Source: Tomocerus qinae (Eukaryota; Arthropoda; Collembola; Entomobryomorpha; Tomoceridae). From it: a DNA stretch of 64,000 nucleotides. Location: NCBI GenBank assembly GCA_020055645.1, contig CM034548.1:30740201-30804200 (forward strand). Direction: 5' to 3'. The notes under the pieces were generated by a model that made no database searches, had not been told where the DNA came from, and saw nothing but the letters and a program-made list of their open reading frames with translations. The translations under genes were made by a program, and so were the position numbers. Positions 1-10,832 of the stretch are shown here, piece after piece; position 1 is the stretch's first letter, and each line of letters begins with the position of its first letter.

Positions 1-349
1 TCATCTATGACTGATAGAATCTGCTATGCTTAGGCTTAAAATTAGTACTTAGATTTTACCAGCTTGTCAATTAAAAAAAGGACAGTTTGGGTCGTACATT
101 CCCGTAAAATAAATTAATTACATACAGCAAAATTGTTTGTTAATAGCACATAATTTATTGTACAGTATGAATAATAGCCATCTGCAATTTTAGAAACTTA
201 GTATTTTTACTACATAAATATCAGTCTTATTCATAGTGGTTAAAATTTCAACTCATCAACAGCTTTCATTTCATCACAATACAATTAGGTAATGAGGCGT
301 CCACTGACTTATTTCAGTATGTAATTCTACTTACTCAATGAAGTGCCTA

Positions 350-1370
350 CGATACGATCCTTACTTCAAATAACAAATCATTGTGAACTGAGACTGCAAT
401 TCACATGCACGAGATTTTCGTGCCAAACTGTGATTCATTAATTAATAATAACAATTAAAACAATTACATAATAATGGTATTATAATTAATTACGTTGTAC
501 ACCAAAAAAACCTTGTAAATCATTGTATGCCTCTCACGCTCCAGAATTTTCACATTTTTCAATTATTCCCTGAGAACTCCAGAGGGAGGATTTCTGCAGT
601 TTTACTGGAATCTCCTGTTACAATTAGAATAAAAGCTGGAATACTGATTGTTTATATATTACCAATTTAACCATGTCCATAAAATTGCATGTATCATCTA
701 GGAAAAGCGATTACTTTGATACTCTTGTCGATAGAGTTAAGATCCAGACATGTAGAATGTTGACCATCACTAATCAGCCACGGCATTATCCAGATCCAGA
801 TTGCTGTTAATGACAAAATGCAAGCTATATTGTTAGCTAGGAACGCTTCATTCGTCAATATATAGTGTTAATTAATATATGCGAGTTCGAAGTTGAATAT
901 GAATTGATTTGAATAATAAAAAATAAACAACTTACAAAAAACTGAACCTTAATGACTGTCTAATTTCGACTTTCATAACGAATCGTGTCTGGGGCAGAAT
1001 ATTTTCCTTCTCGTCCACGTTATATTGTAGCTAAATATTAGTAGTGCAAAATTATAATTAGAACTGACGAACAAATAATTATGTGAAATAATTATCGAGG
1101 AATACTATAGAATATCATGGAAGATGAAGAAAAGTACAAAATTATTACCATTTATTTGCCACTTCAAAACTTAGGATGAAAAATGCATGGACTTTTCGAC
1201 TCTGGTCTGGCTGAATATCCTTTTGAAAATCAGGGCAAATAAAATTTTCCATTATATTTCTTTAATTAACTAATAGGAAAATCAATTTCTTACAAACAAG
1301 AATGAAGAGACAAATACGCAGACGAAAGAACAGTAAGCATGTTTGACAGAACAGCTGGTTATAGGTATTC
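350..1370 (-). pseudogene. Decayed duplicate of the TMEM9-family gene, introns retained
   Basis: Read on the minus strand, this stretch matches the intact TMEM9-like gene at 28665-30186 exon by exon. The segment around 1145-1250 matches its exon 2, including the ATG|GTAAT splice donor. About 950-1040 matches exon 3, about 720-835 exon 4, and about 520-610 exon 5. Intron sequence next to exon 3 is shared too (the gttcagtt donor side near 943-952), so this is a DNA-level copy and not a retrocopy. In the exon 3 equivalent a deletion shifts the frame, several of the paired cysteine codons are lost, and the frame of the parent gene meets TAG where the parent has Asn-Thr-Thr. The exon 5 equivalent carries a large deletion that removes most of the basic C-terminal motif. 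No signal-peptide exon was found. The exon 2 equivalent is still open. Boundaries are approximate because homology fades at both ends. Confidence 0.8.
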
Positions 1371-1559
1371 TGCCAACATCTCAATGTACACGTAGCCGAA
1401 ACCTGAACCAACTTCACAAACTCGGCTAAACTCTCACGCTATAAAAACGCTGACATATGACCCGGCAATATCTAATAATACATGAAACAATGTCGAGGAA
1501 CGTTTTCGAGGGCCGTCTGGATTACATCATCTATTAAAACGGAACAATCTTAAAAAGCG

Positions 1560-2110
1560 ACGGGAAAATATTATTTTAAACAGAAAATAACAAATACTTT
1601 TTCTGAAAAATTTCTGAAAAAAATCTTTTTTACTGAAAATCGAAAATTTAAATTAACGACTGTAAGTTTTGAAGGAAATGTGCACCAAAATAGAATACAT
1701 TAGCAAATATCTGGAGAAAAAAATTCTGCAGCTAATATCCGGATAAATATTATTTTTGCCAAAAAGCTGTGGAAAAGAAAAATATTACCTCAAAATGTTA
1801 TTCTTAGAGAACAGACCAAGAGAATATGCGTATATGTGATTGTATGCAATTTGCAGAAAATTTCATTTTTTAAAAAATATGCCAAAAAAATTTAGGGAAC
1901 ATACGGAAAATGGTATTCTTAAGATATACACGGAAATTGTGACTTTTGGGAATATCCGGAGTAGTAACTTTTTAGGAAACATAAAAAATGTAACTTGTTA
2001 GAATATATGTGGAAAATGTTATTTTTCAGGGAATGTGTGGAAATTGTTATTTCTGAGAAAAAGGTACAGTAAAAAGTCACTTATATTTATAAGAGAAAGA
2101 CACGAGGAAA
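1560..2110. repeat. Degenerate short tandem repeat
   Basis: Phrases of the form gtggaaaatgttattttt...gggaatat recur every few tens of bases with many substitutions (for example near 1770, 1905, 1935, 2010 and 2040). The pattern looks like an old minisatellite. No coding frame survives here. The period could not be fixed by eye. Confidence 0.5.
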
Positions 2111-2119
2111 ATATTTTGA

Positions 2120-2529
2120 TGGAATGTGCTACAAAGTTTTACAGAGTGACAGTTGAAAAATAAAATTTTGAAGAGGGAGTGCTGCATTAGGAAGAATTGT
2201 TAAATTTGAGAGAAGATCTAAAAATATTGGTTTAGTAAATGATGCAAAATATTTTTTATGGAAAGTTACTTTTAAAGTTTGGATGTGGAAAAAATATTTT
2301 TTTAAATGTCATTTACGAAATTTGTGTTGGCTTAAACCATGGTATTACATTTTTTTAATTAATTAAAATTCCTGGTCAGTGGAGTAAATGCATAGTACAA
2401 ATTGTTACAATATGTAAACTAGGTGATAGATAGTGATGTTTGTTAACCCAGAGCAGAGAGATTTTTATGCAAATAACTATGAATACTAGAAATAACTTTC
2501 TAATATTATAAAACATTCAAGTCGATATT
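2120..2529. other. AT-rich spacer without a gene
   Basis: No reading frame, splice-coherent exon or clear repeat is visible. It separates the degenerate tandem repeat from the first family A element. Confidence 0.5.
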
Positions 2530-3120
2530 GAAAAGCAATATTATTATTGACTGGTTGCAAAAATGTTCTTTTAGCTGCATGAAATGATGTGCTAGATGCA
2601 CAAATGAACAATTTACAATATATCTATACATATTAAACCAAATCATATATAGCAAGGGCAAGCTCTTCGATATCCAGGAAAAGACGAAGAAAGCTTGTAG
2701 GATGAATTACCGCGTTCGTGAACAGGAAGCTTTCTTTCTAGCTCTAGCAGTCTATCCTGATTCAGTTGCTGCCCATTGCTGAATTGAGTGTGAATGCTCC
2801 TCACATACATTTGGATCCTCTTCTCATTCTGCTCCTCATTGCCATCAAATCCAGGGCCGCAGCTAGAAAAAAATTTCGGGGTGGGGGGCACCGAGAAAAA
2901 AATACCATAATTTTAGCGATCATCTGTGTGTTTATACAAAAAAATCCTTTATTTTTCTCGATTTCGGGGGGCACGTGATCCGGTGCCCCCTCCCTCGCTG
3001 CGCTCCTGATCAAATCATAATGATAAAATCTCCGGAATCATTTACTTTTAAGACAATTACACTCCATTAGGGTTTTCAGATCATATTTGCTTAATTTCAT
3101 CCTAGAAAATAAAACATTTA
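2530..3120 (+). repeat. Dispersed repeat family A, copy 1 (interrupted)
   Basis: This is the first of five copies of the same roughly 600-bp element in this window (others at about 3637, 4618, 37690 and 38860). Shared landmarks in order are a TTATTATT-rich start, ttcttttagc, aaaccaaatcata, agctcttcgat.tccagg, accgcgttcg.gaacaggaagc, a gctctagcagtctatcctgat block and tcatttactttta. It is split by a 157-bp transposon at 2852-3008. On the minus strand a short open frame (2643-2891) includes the phrase QDRLLELERKLPVHERGNSS, which is repeated in most copies. It may be a remnant of a transposon protein, but I cannot assign the class. Confidence 0.75.
2852..3008. mobile_element. hAT-type MITE inserted in family A copy 1
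   Basis: The element starts CAGGGCCGCAGC and ends with the inverse of CAGGAGCGCAGC, so the termini are inverted repeats matching at 10 of 12 positions. Both sides carry the same 8-bp word ATCAAATC (2844-2851 and 3009-3016). The uninterrupted site (catcaaatcataat) is present in copies 2 and 3 of the host repeat, so the insertion is proved by an empty site. CAGGG-type ends with 8-bp target duplications are characteristic of hAT transposons. There is no transposase, so it is non-autonomous. The inside holds a G-rich ggggtggggggcacc arm and its inverse. Confidence 0.85.
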
Positions 3121-3636
3121 TTGTGATATGAAAGTGTAATGCCTTACTATGTACAGAGAATGAAACATTTCGGAAATGTAACACTCATATTATCTACCGA
3201 AACGAAAAGTCGGGTTGTTGTTTTGAGAGAGAGAGAGAGAGGTGCTTGTGCTTTTGTGTTGTGACAATAAACTTAGTTTTTGCTGTGTAGAAATGGCATA
3301 ATATGAGTTGTGGAACTGACACCAAAGTGGACATTTGAAGGATTTCCTTTTAAGAAAATCCATCTAATCATCGAATACCTTATTATATAGCAGGAAAAAC
3401 AACCGCTAAAAAATTTTGCATACACTACTAAATTCTGATCACTTAATTATAAACTTATTAACTTATGCTGTCAACCAAACCCAACAGATCAATCTCACAC
3501 GCATATTATTTTAGTAGCCAGCCATATTATGCAATTTTTGTCTACGTTTGTAACCTAACCTAACCAAACTTACATTAAGTACTGGAATTGTAACTCGTAA
3601 TTGATGGAATGTAAGGACCACATCATTCATTTGACT
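3121..3636. other. Spacer with GA microsatellite
   Basis: No gene is visible. It holds a (GA)8 run at 3225-3241 and three units of the insect-type telomeric word (taacctaacctaacc, 3551-3565), which at this size may be chance. Confidence 0.5.
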
Positions 3637-4250
3637 AATAATAATAAGATTGAAAAGCTTTATTATTATTGAATAGCTACAAAATTGTTCTTTTAGCCCA
3701 ATCTTATAGGAAAGAGCCGCATAGTTTAAATTTTTAGAAATGAACACTATTTACTACACACCTATACACCTTAAACCAAATCATACAGCAATCGTATTAA
3801 AGCTCTTCGATATCCAGGAAGAGACGAAGAACGCTTGTAGATGAGTTACCGCGTTCGTGAACAGGAAGCTTTCTTACTAGCTCTAGCAGTTTATCCTGAT
3901 ACAGTTCCGACCAATGTTGAATTGAGAGTGAATGCTCCTCTTAAACATTTGGATCATCATTCTGCTCCTCATTGCCATCAAATCATAATCATAAATCTCC
4001 GGAATCATTTACTGTTATTTAGACTCTATTTAGGTTTTCAGATCGTATTTGTATCTTTTCATCAGTTTTCAAGCACACAATTTCGTTTTTAGCCTTTGGA
4101 TAAATAAATGCTATTGAGTTAACAATAAAATTAAAAGCATTGTTTAACCTCGACAATCATGAATGTTGATTTAATTACATGCTACAAAGTTAACAATCAT
4201 CTGAAAGGTTTGTGTAGGGAAATCATAACTACACATAAAAATTAATAGTA
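3637..4250 (+). repeat. Dispersed repeat family A, copy 2
   Basis: This full-length copy is uninterrupted at the sites where copies 1 and 3 carry MITEs, so it supplies both empty sites (catcaaatcataat near 3976 and gtaactatgag near 4250). Its right part continues through aaatgctattgagttaacaataaaat and gaatgttgatttaa, which recur in copies 3 and 4. The minus-strand peptide phrase conserved in other copies is broken here by a single-base deletion. Confidence 0.75.
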
Positions 4251-4617
4251 ACTATGAGTGGAAAGAAAATAGTTACATATGTATATAATATGAGGTCAGT
4301 ATGGGCCATTTTAAACTTAAGTGAAAATTGTAAACCTCAATATTAAAACCATGTTATACCTACTATGTCTTATTTAAAAATCCAAAATGTACTACATATT
4401 GTTTAATAAAATGCAAGTAAAACCGAACCTCATACTCTGCTCTGAAATAAAAATCAAAGAGTAACATGTTTCCCATTTGCAATCAAATGTAAGTCAAAAA
4501 GAAGCGTCTTATTGCTAACTGAAATTGAATTCAGAAGGTAGAGTCTCATTATGTACTGAAATGCAAGTGAAAAACGCCTAATTTCATCCTAGAATAAAAC
4601 ATGTATTATGATATGAA
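4251..4617. other. AT-rich spacer
   Basis: There is no gene. The end (about 4578-4617) repeats the tail of copy 1 (tcatcctagaataaaacatgtattatgatatgaaa), suggesting that the spacer itself is repeat-derived. Confidence 0.45.
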
Positions 4618-5400
4618 ATTGGCTAATAATAATAAAATTGAAAAGCTTTATTATTATTGACTTGTTACAAAATTATTCTTTTAGCCCAATCTTATAGAAA
4701 GGAGCCGAATCGCTTAATTTTTTAGAAATGAAAATTATTTACAATACACCTATTACATATTAAACCAAATCATATATAGCAAGCGCAAAGCTCTTCGATG
4801 TCCAGGAAAAGACGAAGAAATCTTGTAGTGTAAGATGAATTACCGCGTTCGCGAACAGGAAGCTTTCTTTCCAGCTCTAGCAGTCTATCCTGATACATTT
4901 GCTGCCCATTGGTGAATTTTGTGTGAATGCTCCTCACTTACAATTGGATCCTCATTCTGCTCCTCATTGCCATCAAATCATAATGATAAAATCTCCGGAA
5001 TCATTTATTTTTATTTAGACTCTATTTAGGTTTTAGAACTTTTGGATAAATAAATGCTAAAAAGTTAACAATAAAATTAAAAACATTATTTAACCCCTAC
5101 AATCAGAAATGTTGATTTAAATAAGTGCTGCAACGTTAACAGACATCTAAAAGGTTTGTGTAGGGAAATCATAAACTACATATAAAATTGATAGTAACCA
5201 AGCACATATCCAGAAAGGGCGGGAGAGCGTAGCGCCCCCCTAAATTTGAGAAAAAGAGAAGAAGGTCAAAAATTACAAATTTTTTTCTCGTATGCCCCAT
5301 TTTTGACATTATTTTTGGTTGCTTTTGCCCTTGACTAAATTTCTGGATACGCCCCTGATGTAACTATGAGCGCAAAATACCAGAAAATAACTACATATTT
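4618..5400 (+). repeat. Dispersed repeat family A, copy 3 (interrupted)
   Basis: It is collinear with copies 1 and 2 from the TTATTATT-rich start through the gctctagcagtctatcctgat block to the right-hand gatagtaac...gtaactatgag segment. That segment is split by a MITE at 5199-5357. The minus-strand phrase QDRLLELERKLPV is intact here. Confidence 0.75.
5199..5357. mobile_element. hAT-like MITE inserted in family A copy 3
   Basis: The ends are CAAGCACATATCCAG and the inverse of CAGGGGCGTATCCAG, matching at 11 of 15 positions. Copy 2 of the host repeat reads straight through the site (gatagtaactatgag). The flanks ATAGTAAC and ATGTAACT look like a slightly decayed 8-bp target duplication. The core (cccctaaatttgagaaaaag ... 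ttatttttggttgc) recurs near 18000-18095, marking a family of elements. There is no coding capacity. Confidence 0.7.
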
Positions 5401-5599
5401 AAAGTACTTATAGGGACACTATGGGTCATCCCAAATTTAGACGTAGTAAGATTCCTACACAACTATTGCACGTATACCATTTAAGACAGTCAAACACTTT
5501 ATGCCAATCAAATATTTACATACGTTAATATATAGGTATGATCAACCTAGGCCAAATAGTGAAATACCTAAAAATGGGGTCAGCCTAACACTTTACTAG

Positions 5600-5830
5600 C
5601 TACTTTCTCTCTTTCATTTTCACTTCCAGTACTATTCCAAATTAGCTTAAGTCATGAGTATTATTGCTGAATTTCGAAATGATTAACAATGTTTAGTTTC
5701 GAAATAACTAAGCTAATTTTCACCCATATTAAACTTTCTTCTTTAATGTAATATATGTATTTTTATACGCGCATGTGCATTGCAATAAAAAGCAGCATGC
5801 GGCATAGGTACAAGCAGCTTTAACGTGCGT
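5600..5830 (+). repeat. Dispersed repeat family B, copy 1
   Basis: It shares an ordered series of words with copies near 6290, 6530 and 41195: agtacta..., tgaatttcgaaatgatta, aacaatgtttag.ttcgaaata, caccatatt-like and cgcatgtgcattgca.taaaaag. No reading frame is seen. Boundaries are approximate. Confidence 0.6.
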
Positions 5831-6289
5831 CCTTAGTCCTTAGCTACCACTAAACAACTACCGGAATTCCTTCGAAGTAGGAATTTTCTACAGGAATAAG
5901 AACGAAAGTAGGGAGAGCAGAAATAGTGCGTTGTTTGAACGGCAAATGAGATAATATTATGCGTGTGAGAGAAATAAGGGTCGCATTATTTATCCGCTCT
6001 GTCGTTCTCCTATGCTGAGTACTATACTTAAAAATTCAAATTTTATTTTTTGACCATTTCGGTCATAACTCTAAAACGGGCTCACTGAAAAATTTCCGGT
6101 TTTTTTCTAAAGATCTATCTCATTTTCTGCTCGGACTTGTCGTCCCGACTTTTCCATGTTACCTTTTAATTGTCCTGCCATCCAAGTCTAAAGACAACCC
6201 GCCATAAAATAAAAAAGAACCATTTTTTAAACCAGTGGTGTGACCTTTATAGGTCAAAATATAAAATATACCATTTCAAGCTGGTTAGC
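5831..6289. other. Spacer without a gene
   Basis: No reading frame or splice-coherent exon is visible. Slightly more GC-rich patches (for example 5840-5990) have no recognisable feature. Confidence 0.4.
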
Positions 6290-6420
6290 ATATCTTCATT
6301 ATAAGGCCTCATACGCGCATGTACATTGCAGCAAAAAGTATCATTTCCCATGGCACACATATTTACTTGCGACATAGGAATAAACATTTTTATTTAGATA
6401 CTAGAAACTGTACACTAACA
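6290..6420 (+). repeat. Dispersed repeat family B, partial copy 2
   Basis: This matches the right half of family B only: acgcgcatgtacattgcagcaaaaag, catggcacacata, gcgacataggaataaa and ttatttagata. The left half is missing. Confidence 0.55.
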
Positions 6421-6529
6421 ACTTATGGCAATTTATTTGGTTTAGGATAGGATCAAAATTCTATGATGTATTCAAAAATGGCCAGCCCTACATTTTTGCC
6501 TGAATTTCAGTGGCTTATTGCCAACGTTG

Positions 6530-6815
6530 CCCTTCTTATCAGATACTCTCCTTTCTATTTTTGTTTTGATGTTATAATAATATAGGACCCAGTACCATTG
6601 CTAAATTTCAAAATGATTATGCATGTTAACATTGTCTAATTTCGAAATAAGCTAATGTTTACCCATATTGGACTTCTCTGTTTTATAAAACATACGCTTT
6701 ACATACATTGTATACACGCATGTGCATTGTAGTAAAATGTCGCATTGTCCATGGCATAGATAGATACATAGATTCTGTGACAGGAATAAATAATTTTATT
6801 ATATAGAGATTGATA
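6530..6815 (+). repeat. Dispersed repeat family B, copy 3 (most complete)
   Basis: It runs from the gatgttataataatatagg start through tgctaaatttcaaaatgatta, ttcgaaataagctaatgtt, acccatattggacttctctg, cacgcatgtgcattgtagtaaaa and catggcatagatagatacatag to a ttttattatatagag end. The copy at 41195-41390 has the same order. The poor coding capacity and simple ends fit a small non-autonomous element of unknown class. Confidence 0.6.
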
Positions 6816-7439
6816 GATTTGTCCCAAAAAGCTTTACAAATTTTTGTTGACTTTTTAAGAAATGAACGAATTGGAACCTTTGCAATTTTATTCAGCAGAG
6901 GCATTTCGAAAGTAACAAATGAAACCGAACAATTACAAAATGTAAAGCCATTGAATCAGGTTAAACATGGATTCTGAGATAATTTCATGAGAGCCGAAAA
7001 TCGTCAACAAAATAACCTAAAATTTACATATAATTACCCGAAAATAATTAGCTCTTTTGCCGAAAATAATCAAAAATATCTTAATGCTTTACATATAATC
7101 ACATTACCGAAGCTTGAAAATTATAAGGTTTTTCGGGGAAAATAGTCAATAACATCCTTCACATATAAATATAATGCGTGAATTGCAATTTTTTTTTGTA
7201 TTTTCGTCAAAATTATCGTTTGTAATCATTACATTCAATATTATCAGATTGCTTCAAAAAACGGGGGACGCCTTTCCAGTAAACGGGACATTTTTGGGAC
7301 AGGCCACCAATAACGATCTTGTGGTACGATCCCGTTAACAACGGGACGGATGGTCGAGGTCAGCCTAACTATGTATTTGTGTTGAAACTATGTCCACAGA
7401 CAGATTGACAATGCATTCCTACAAAACAGCTGCCGCCTA
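6816..7439. other. AT-rich spacer
   Basis: No gene is seen. A short GC-richer stretch at about 7255-7370 (aacgggggacgcc...cccgttaacaacgggacgg) contains small inverted words but no clear element ends. Confidence 0.4.
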
Positions 7440-10160
7440 TGGATAAGGGTTACGTGCACCTTTCTGTTCATTCTGTTGTGATGTGAGAGTAACTCAACTG
7501 GATCCCTTTTCTCCACTCTTTCTCTCTATAATATCTGTAGCATTTCTGGCTCTATTTTGACCATTATTCCCTCCGTACATAGTACAATCTAGTCCTCACT
7601 CACTTCCCCATCATTGACTACTGCAAGTGCCAACCACCCTACTGTCGTTCGACATATGAGAAGACCTATTGCCGGTACATGTTGTTATATAGTGCAGTCT
7701 ACTACGTGGAAATAATATATATATCCAGCTCAGGTCGAAATGATAATACCCATAGTACTATTCGTACTAGACTAACCTACATCTCCCTAAATGTCCGTTT
7801 GTTATATAATATGATGCAAAGGAGTGCACACGACATACGAGTTTTTTATTCCGGGCTAGTAGAGAAGGGGAAGCATGACAGTACAAAGAACCCACCATCT
7901 ACTATTCCACACCACACAAAGTCATGCTATATTTTCTATTCTGTTCCATTGTGAAGTACAACATTGCGTTTAATATTGTATCGCCATGGCCATTATACTT
8001 GGCGTGGTCGTATAGTAAAACCATATTATGAATTAAGAATCGTGGAATATGCAAAATAGTGGAGAAGAGAGAAGAGGGAATATCGTATAGACTATATATG
8101 TTAGTAGTGGAGGAAAGGTGAAAGCCAGACTGCATGTAATATAGCATATTCTTATAGGAAACAGCTTTCCACTAGCGATGATATGACTCCTGACTACATG
8201 TAAATGCAAAGAACTGGAGAATCGGAGGAAGTCTATGACCAAAACGCCGAAAGTCTGTTTTCCTTGCTGCAACTGCTCTGTCTTGCTTCATTCTTCTTTC
8301 TCTCCTTTCCTCCAGCTCCATTAGAACTTGCGCTGCAGTCGTATTGGGCTTTCACACCGAGAAACATCTACTCCAGAGGGGAACGCACAAACAGAAACAT
8401 TCATCCTGGGCACACCACCTGCCCGAGCCTGGAAAATATTTCATTAAATCGACGAGAGTTTGTTCATTACTCACTCAGACATATCCACCACACAATGTGA
8501 GTTTTACCCGGAAAGTATACAATAAGACTTGGATTAGAGTACTGGGTGAAGATTCATACTTTTTGTTGCTACGAACTAGGAATTCGCAATAATTAATTTT
8601 AGTGAGTGAAAGAAAAGCACGAGAATGTGCAATTTTCCATCCAAGGAGAGCAAGTGCCATGAAAATTACTAATAGAAACTGATGTAGTGCTGCTATATGA
8701 TAACCTACTCTAAACCATCATTTGGAAATAGACTTTTGCAGTGCTACATTCCTGAATATGATTCTCTGCCACGAGCAACTTGGTTATTAGCAACATTCCA
8801 AGTGCTGCTGTGCCGGGAATTCTCCATTACACCGACGACTGATATTGCCCTATGAATTTTAGGAGAACCAAATTAGTAAATAGTTTCTATCATTCAATAA
8901 CGTAATATTGTACTGACGTCAGAGGTTTTTAATATCCCGCTTTATTGGCATAAAAGTTAGGAAACTATGTTTAAAGAATCTGCCCAACAGTTATGTACTT
9001 GACATTGTTCTTACGAGAGGGAGATGATCGTAGTCTTCTTTCTGGGATGGGCTGCTTTACAATGATAAGTATATATCCATCCTAACCAAAGTTTCCTAAA
9101 AAGTGAAAATTATTATCGACTATGACATTTGGGAAATCAATCTGACTTTTCAAATTGCTATAAATCCTTTGCAAAATATACTACCAGTGATGCAGTCAAC
9201 TATGAAAAATTATGGGAAAGTGACAAACTATTCGTCTCCCTCTCGTTCATAGCAAGGCAACTACCTAAGTATCAAGCAGACAATTTCCGCGCGAAGCTAC
9301 TTAGATTCCTAAATTGTATGTGAACAAAATTACCGAAACATTAAAAACCTCCCCAGATATTAACTATAATGTATAGGAGTAAACTTTAGTAATGTTAAAT
9401 TCGTCCTATCCAAATGTTGGGATTTGAAAAGAATACTTACTTTCTATAGAGATACTTAGTGACAGATCGGAGAGAATCTTTTTAGTCACAATGATATTAA
9501 GATTCATGACCCTACTCAAAAAATAAGTTTTGGAAATTTGACAATGAAAATAGATTAATAAGCCAACTTGGTAGTTAAATCACAAAGATATCTGTGCTCA
9601 GCAGATTCTTATATTCTTATAATGAGATTTGCCCTTGCTTAACCTTAAAAGTTTACATTCTTAAATATACTACAAGCTTCATTACGTTATTCAATGAATT
9701 ATTCCTAAGCAATTCGATAAACGGACAAATTAATCCAATTCTCAAAGGATTATTTTCTTTTAGCCCACCAGTTCTTTCCTTTTATTTCTACAATTCTAAA
9801 TTAGCTATCGAAACTTCTTTGAAATCGCCATTCTACACTGGCTACATACACTTCAGTATATATTATTCTATATTACCTGTATGCAAGCGAAGACTGTCCA
9901 ACCTGTTATTTTATCTCCTTTTAAATTTTATCAAGCCATTTGCTCTGTGTTAATTTAAAAGCAAGGAATACTACTATGCCACATCACATATGAAAAATTT
10001 GGAAATTCCAATTTTAGTTCTGCACAGATAAATACACAAATTACAGCCACAAGTTATCATACCAATTTACCTCGGTTTCTGATTAGCAAATTACTCATTC
10101 AATTTCTTGCAAAGGAATAGCAATTGGTCTACCTCCAATCTTCCCGGTAAATACATCTTA
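7440..10160 (+). repeat. Block C copy 1: large diverged non-coding duplicate
   Basis: This block aligns along its length with 43380-45730 in the same orientation. Shared landmarks are gtgagag/gtgactcaact...ccctt.tccactcttt (7485 and 43395), cctcactcacttccc (7593 and 43505), the run from cgccgaaagtctgttttccttgctgcaactg to gctttcacaccgagaaacatc (about 8245-8370 and 44180-44300), the splice-donor-like GTGAGTTTT (8497 and 44402), cttataatgagattt.tccttgctta (about 9614 and 45187) and caatct.tcccgGTAA (about 10138 and 45697). Indels between the copies are not multiples of three (for example 13 bp and 2 bp near 8205-8320), so the open frames 8204-8500 and 9594-9953 are probably not protein genes. 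It may be a transposon relic, or a duplicated non-coding transcript or 5' region. Confidence 0.65.
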
Positions 10161-10832
10161 AGCTTGTAGCTACACTATTACACCGTTATATTATAACCTA
10201 TCAAATATTTTAGGACATTCGATAGCCAAAACAGACATACCCGAATCCCTCCTAAGGGCATCCACCGCCGCAACTTTATTTTGGTTTGTGGCTGCCTTTC
10301 ATAGGGTTTCGGCAATTTCTATGCTGACTGTCGGGTGACCAAAAATAAAATATGACAAATTATAAAAATGTGCTTTCTGCTATTAATATTGTATATAACC
10401 CAAAATCAATTAGAATATGACCAAGGACGTATTTAGGGAAGGTGAAAAATATAAAAGATACTAAAAAAGATATTTCCTCAAATTTAATAAAAAGTATTTT
10501 TATGCATAAGAAAATTTTTCTGCAATTGTGGAAAATCTCGACTTCTAAATTCGAAGTCCAGAGAGAAGCATAATTCGAATTAAAATTTCAGGCCTCAACT
10601 CATTTTATTTTTTTACATCAAAATAGTGTTTTAAAAATCAAGGGAAAAAAGTAATTAAGATCTTGTACTTTCTCGTGATGCGATGAAGGTAATTAAATGA
10701 ATCTCATTATATATTTTAGATTAAAAAGTGCTAAGAAATTTTCCAGTCGTCTTACTTTTCCTCCTTCCAAATGGATACCTATCGGGGTTAAGATAACTTT
10801 TGTTACTGCTGTTAACAAAAATCAGGACTACA
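10161..10832. other. Upstream region of the elongase gene
   Basis: There is no open frame. This spacer must hold the elongase promoter and 5' untranslated region unless transcription begins in block C. No convincing TATA box or initiator could be picked. A GC-richer patch at about 10240-10340 is not recognised. Confidence 0.35.

Noticed and set aside
2643..2891. Minus-strand open frame with QDRLLELERKL as a host gene
   Set aside because: The same phrase lies in four other copies of a dispersed repeat, and this frame runs into an inserted MITE. It is treated as repeat content.
3551..3565. Interstitial telomere array (taacctaacctaacc)
   Set aside because: Three units are too few to distinguish from chance in this composition.
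8204..8500. Open frame with a hydrophobic stretch as a secreted protein gene
   Set aside because: In the duplicate at 44152-44499 the matching DNA is shifted by indels of 13 and 2 bases, so the protein is not conserved between copies.
9594..9953. 119-codon open frame
   Set aside because: The corresponding part of block C copy 2 is split over two frames, and the product is low-complexity Phe/Leu/Ser-rich as expected by chance in pyrimidine-rich DNA.
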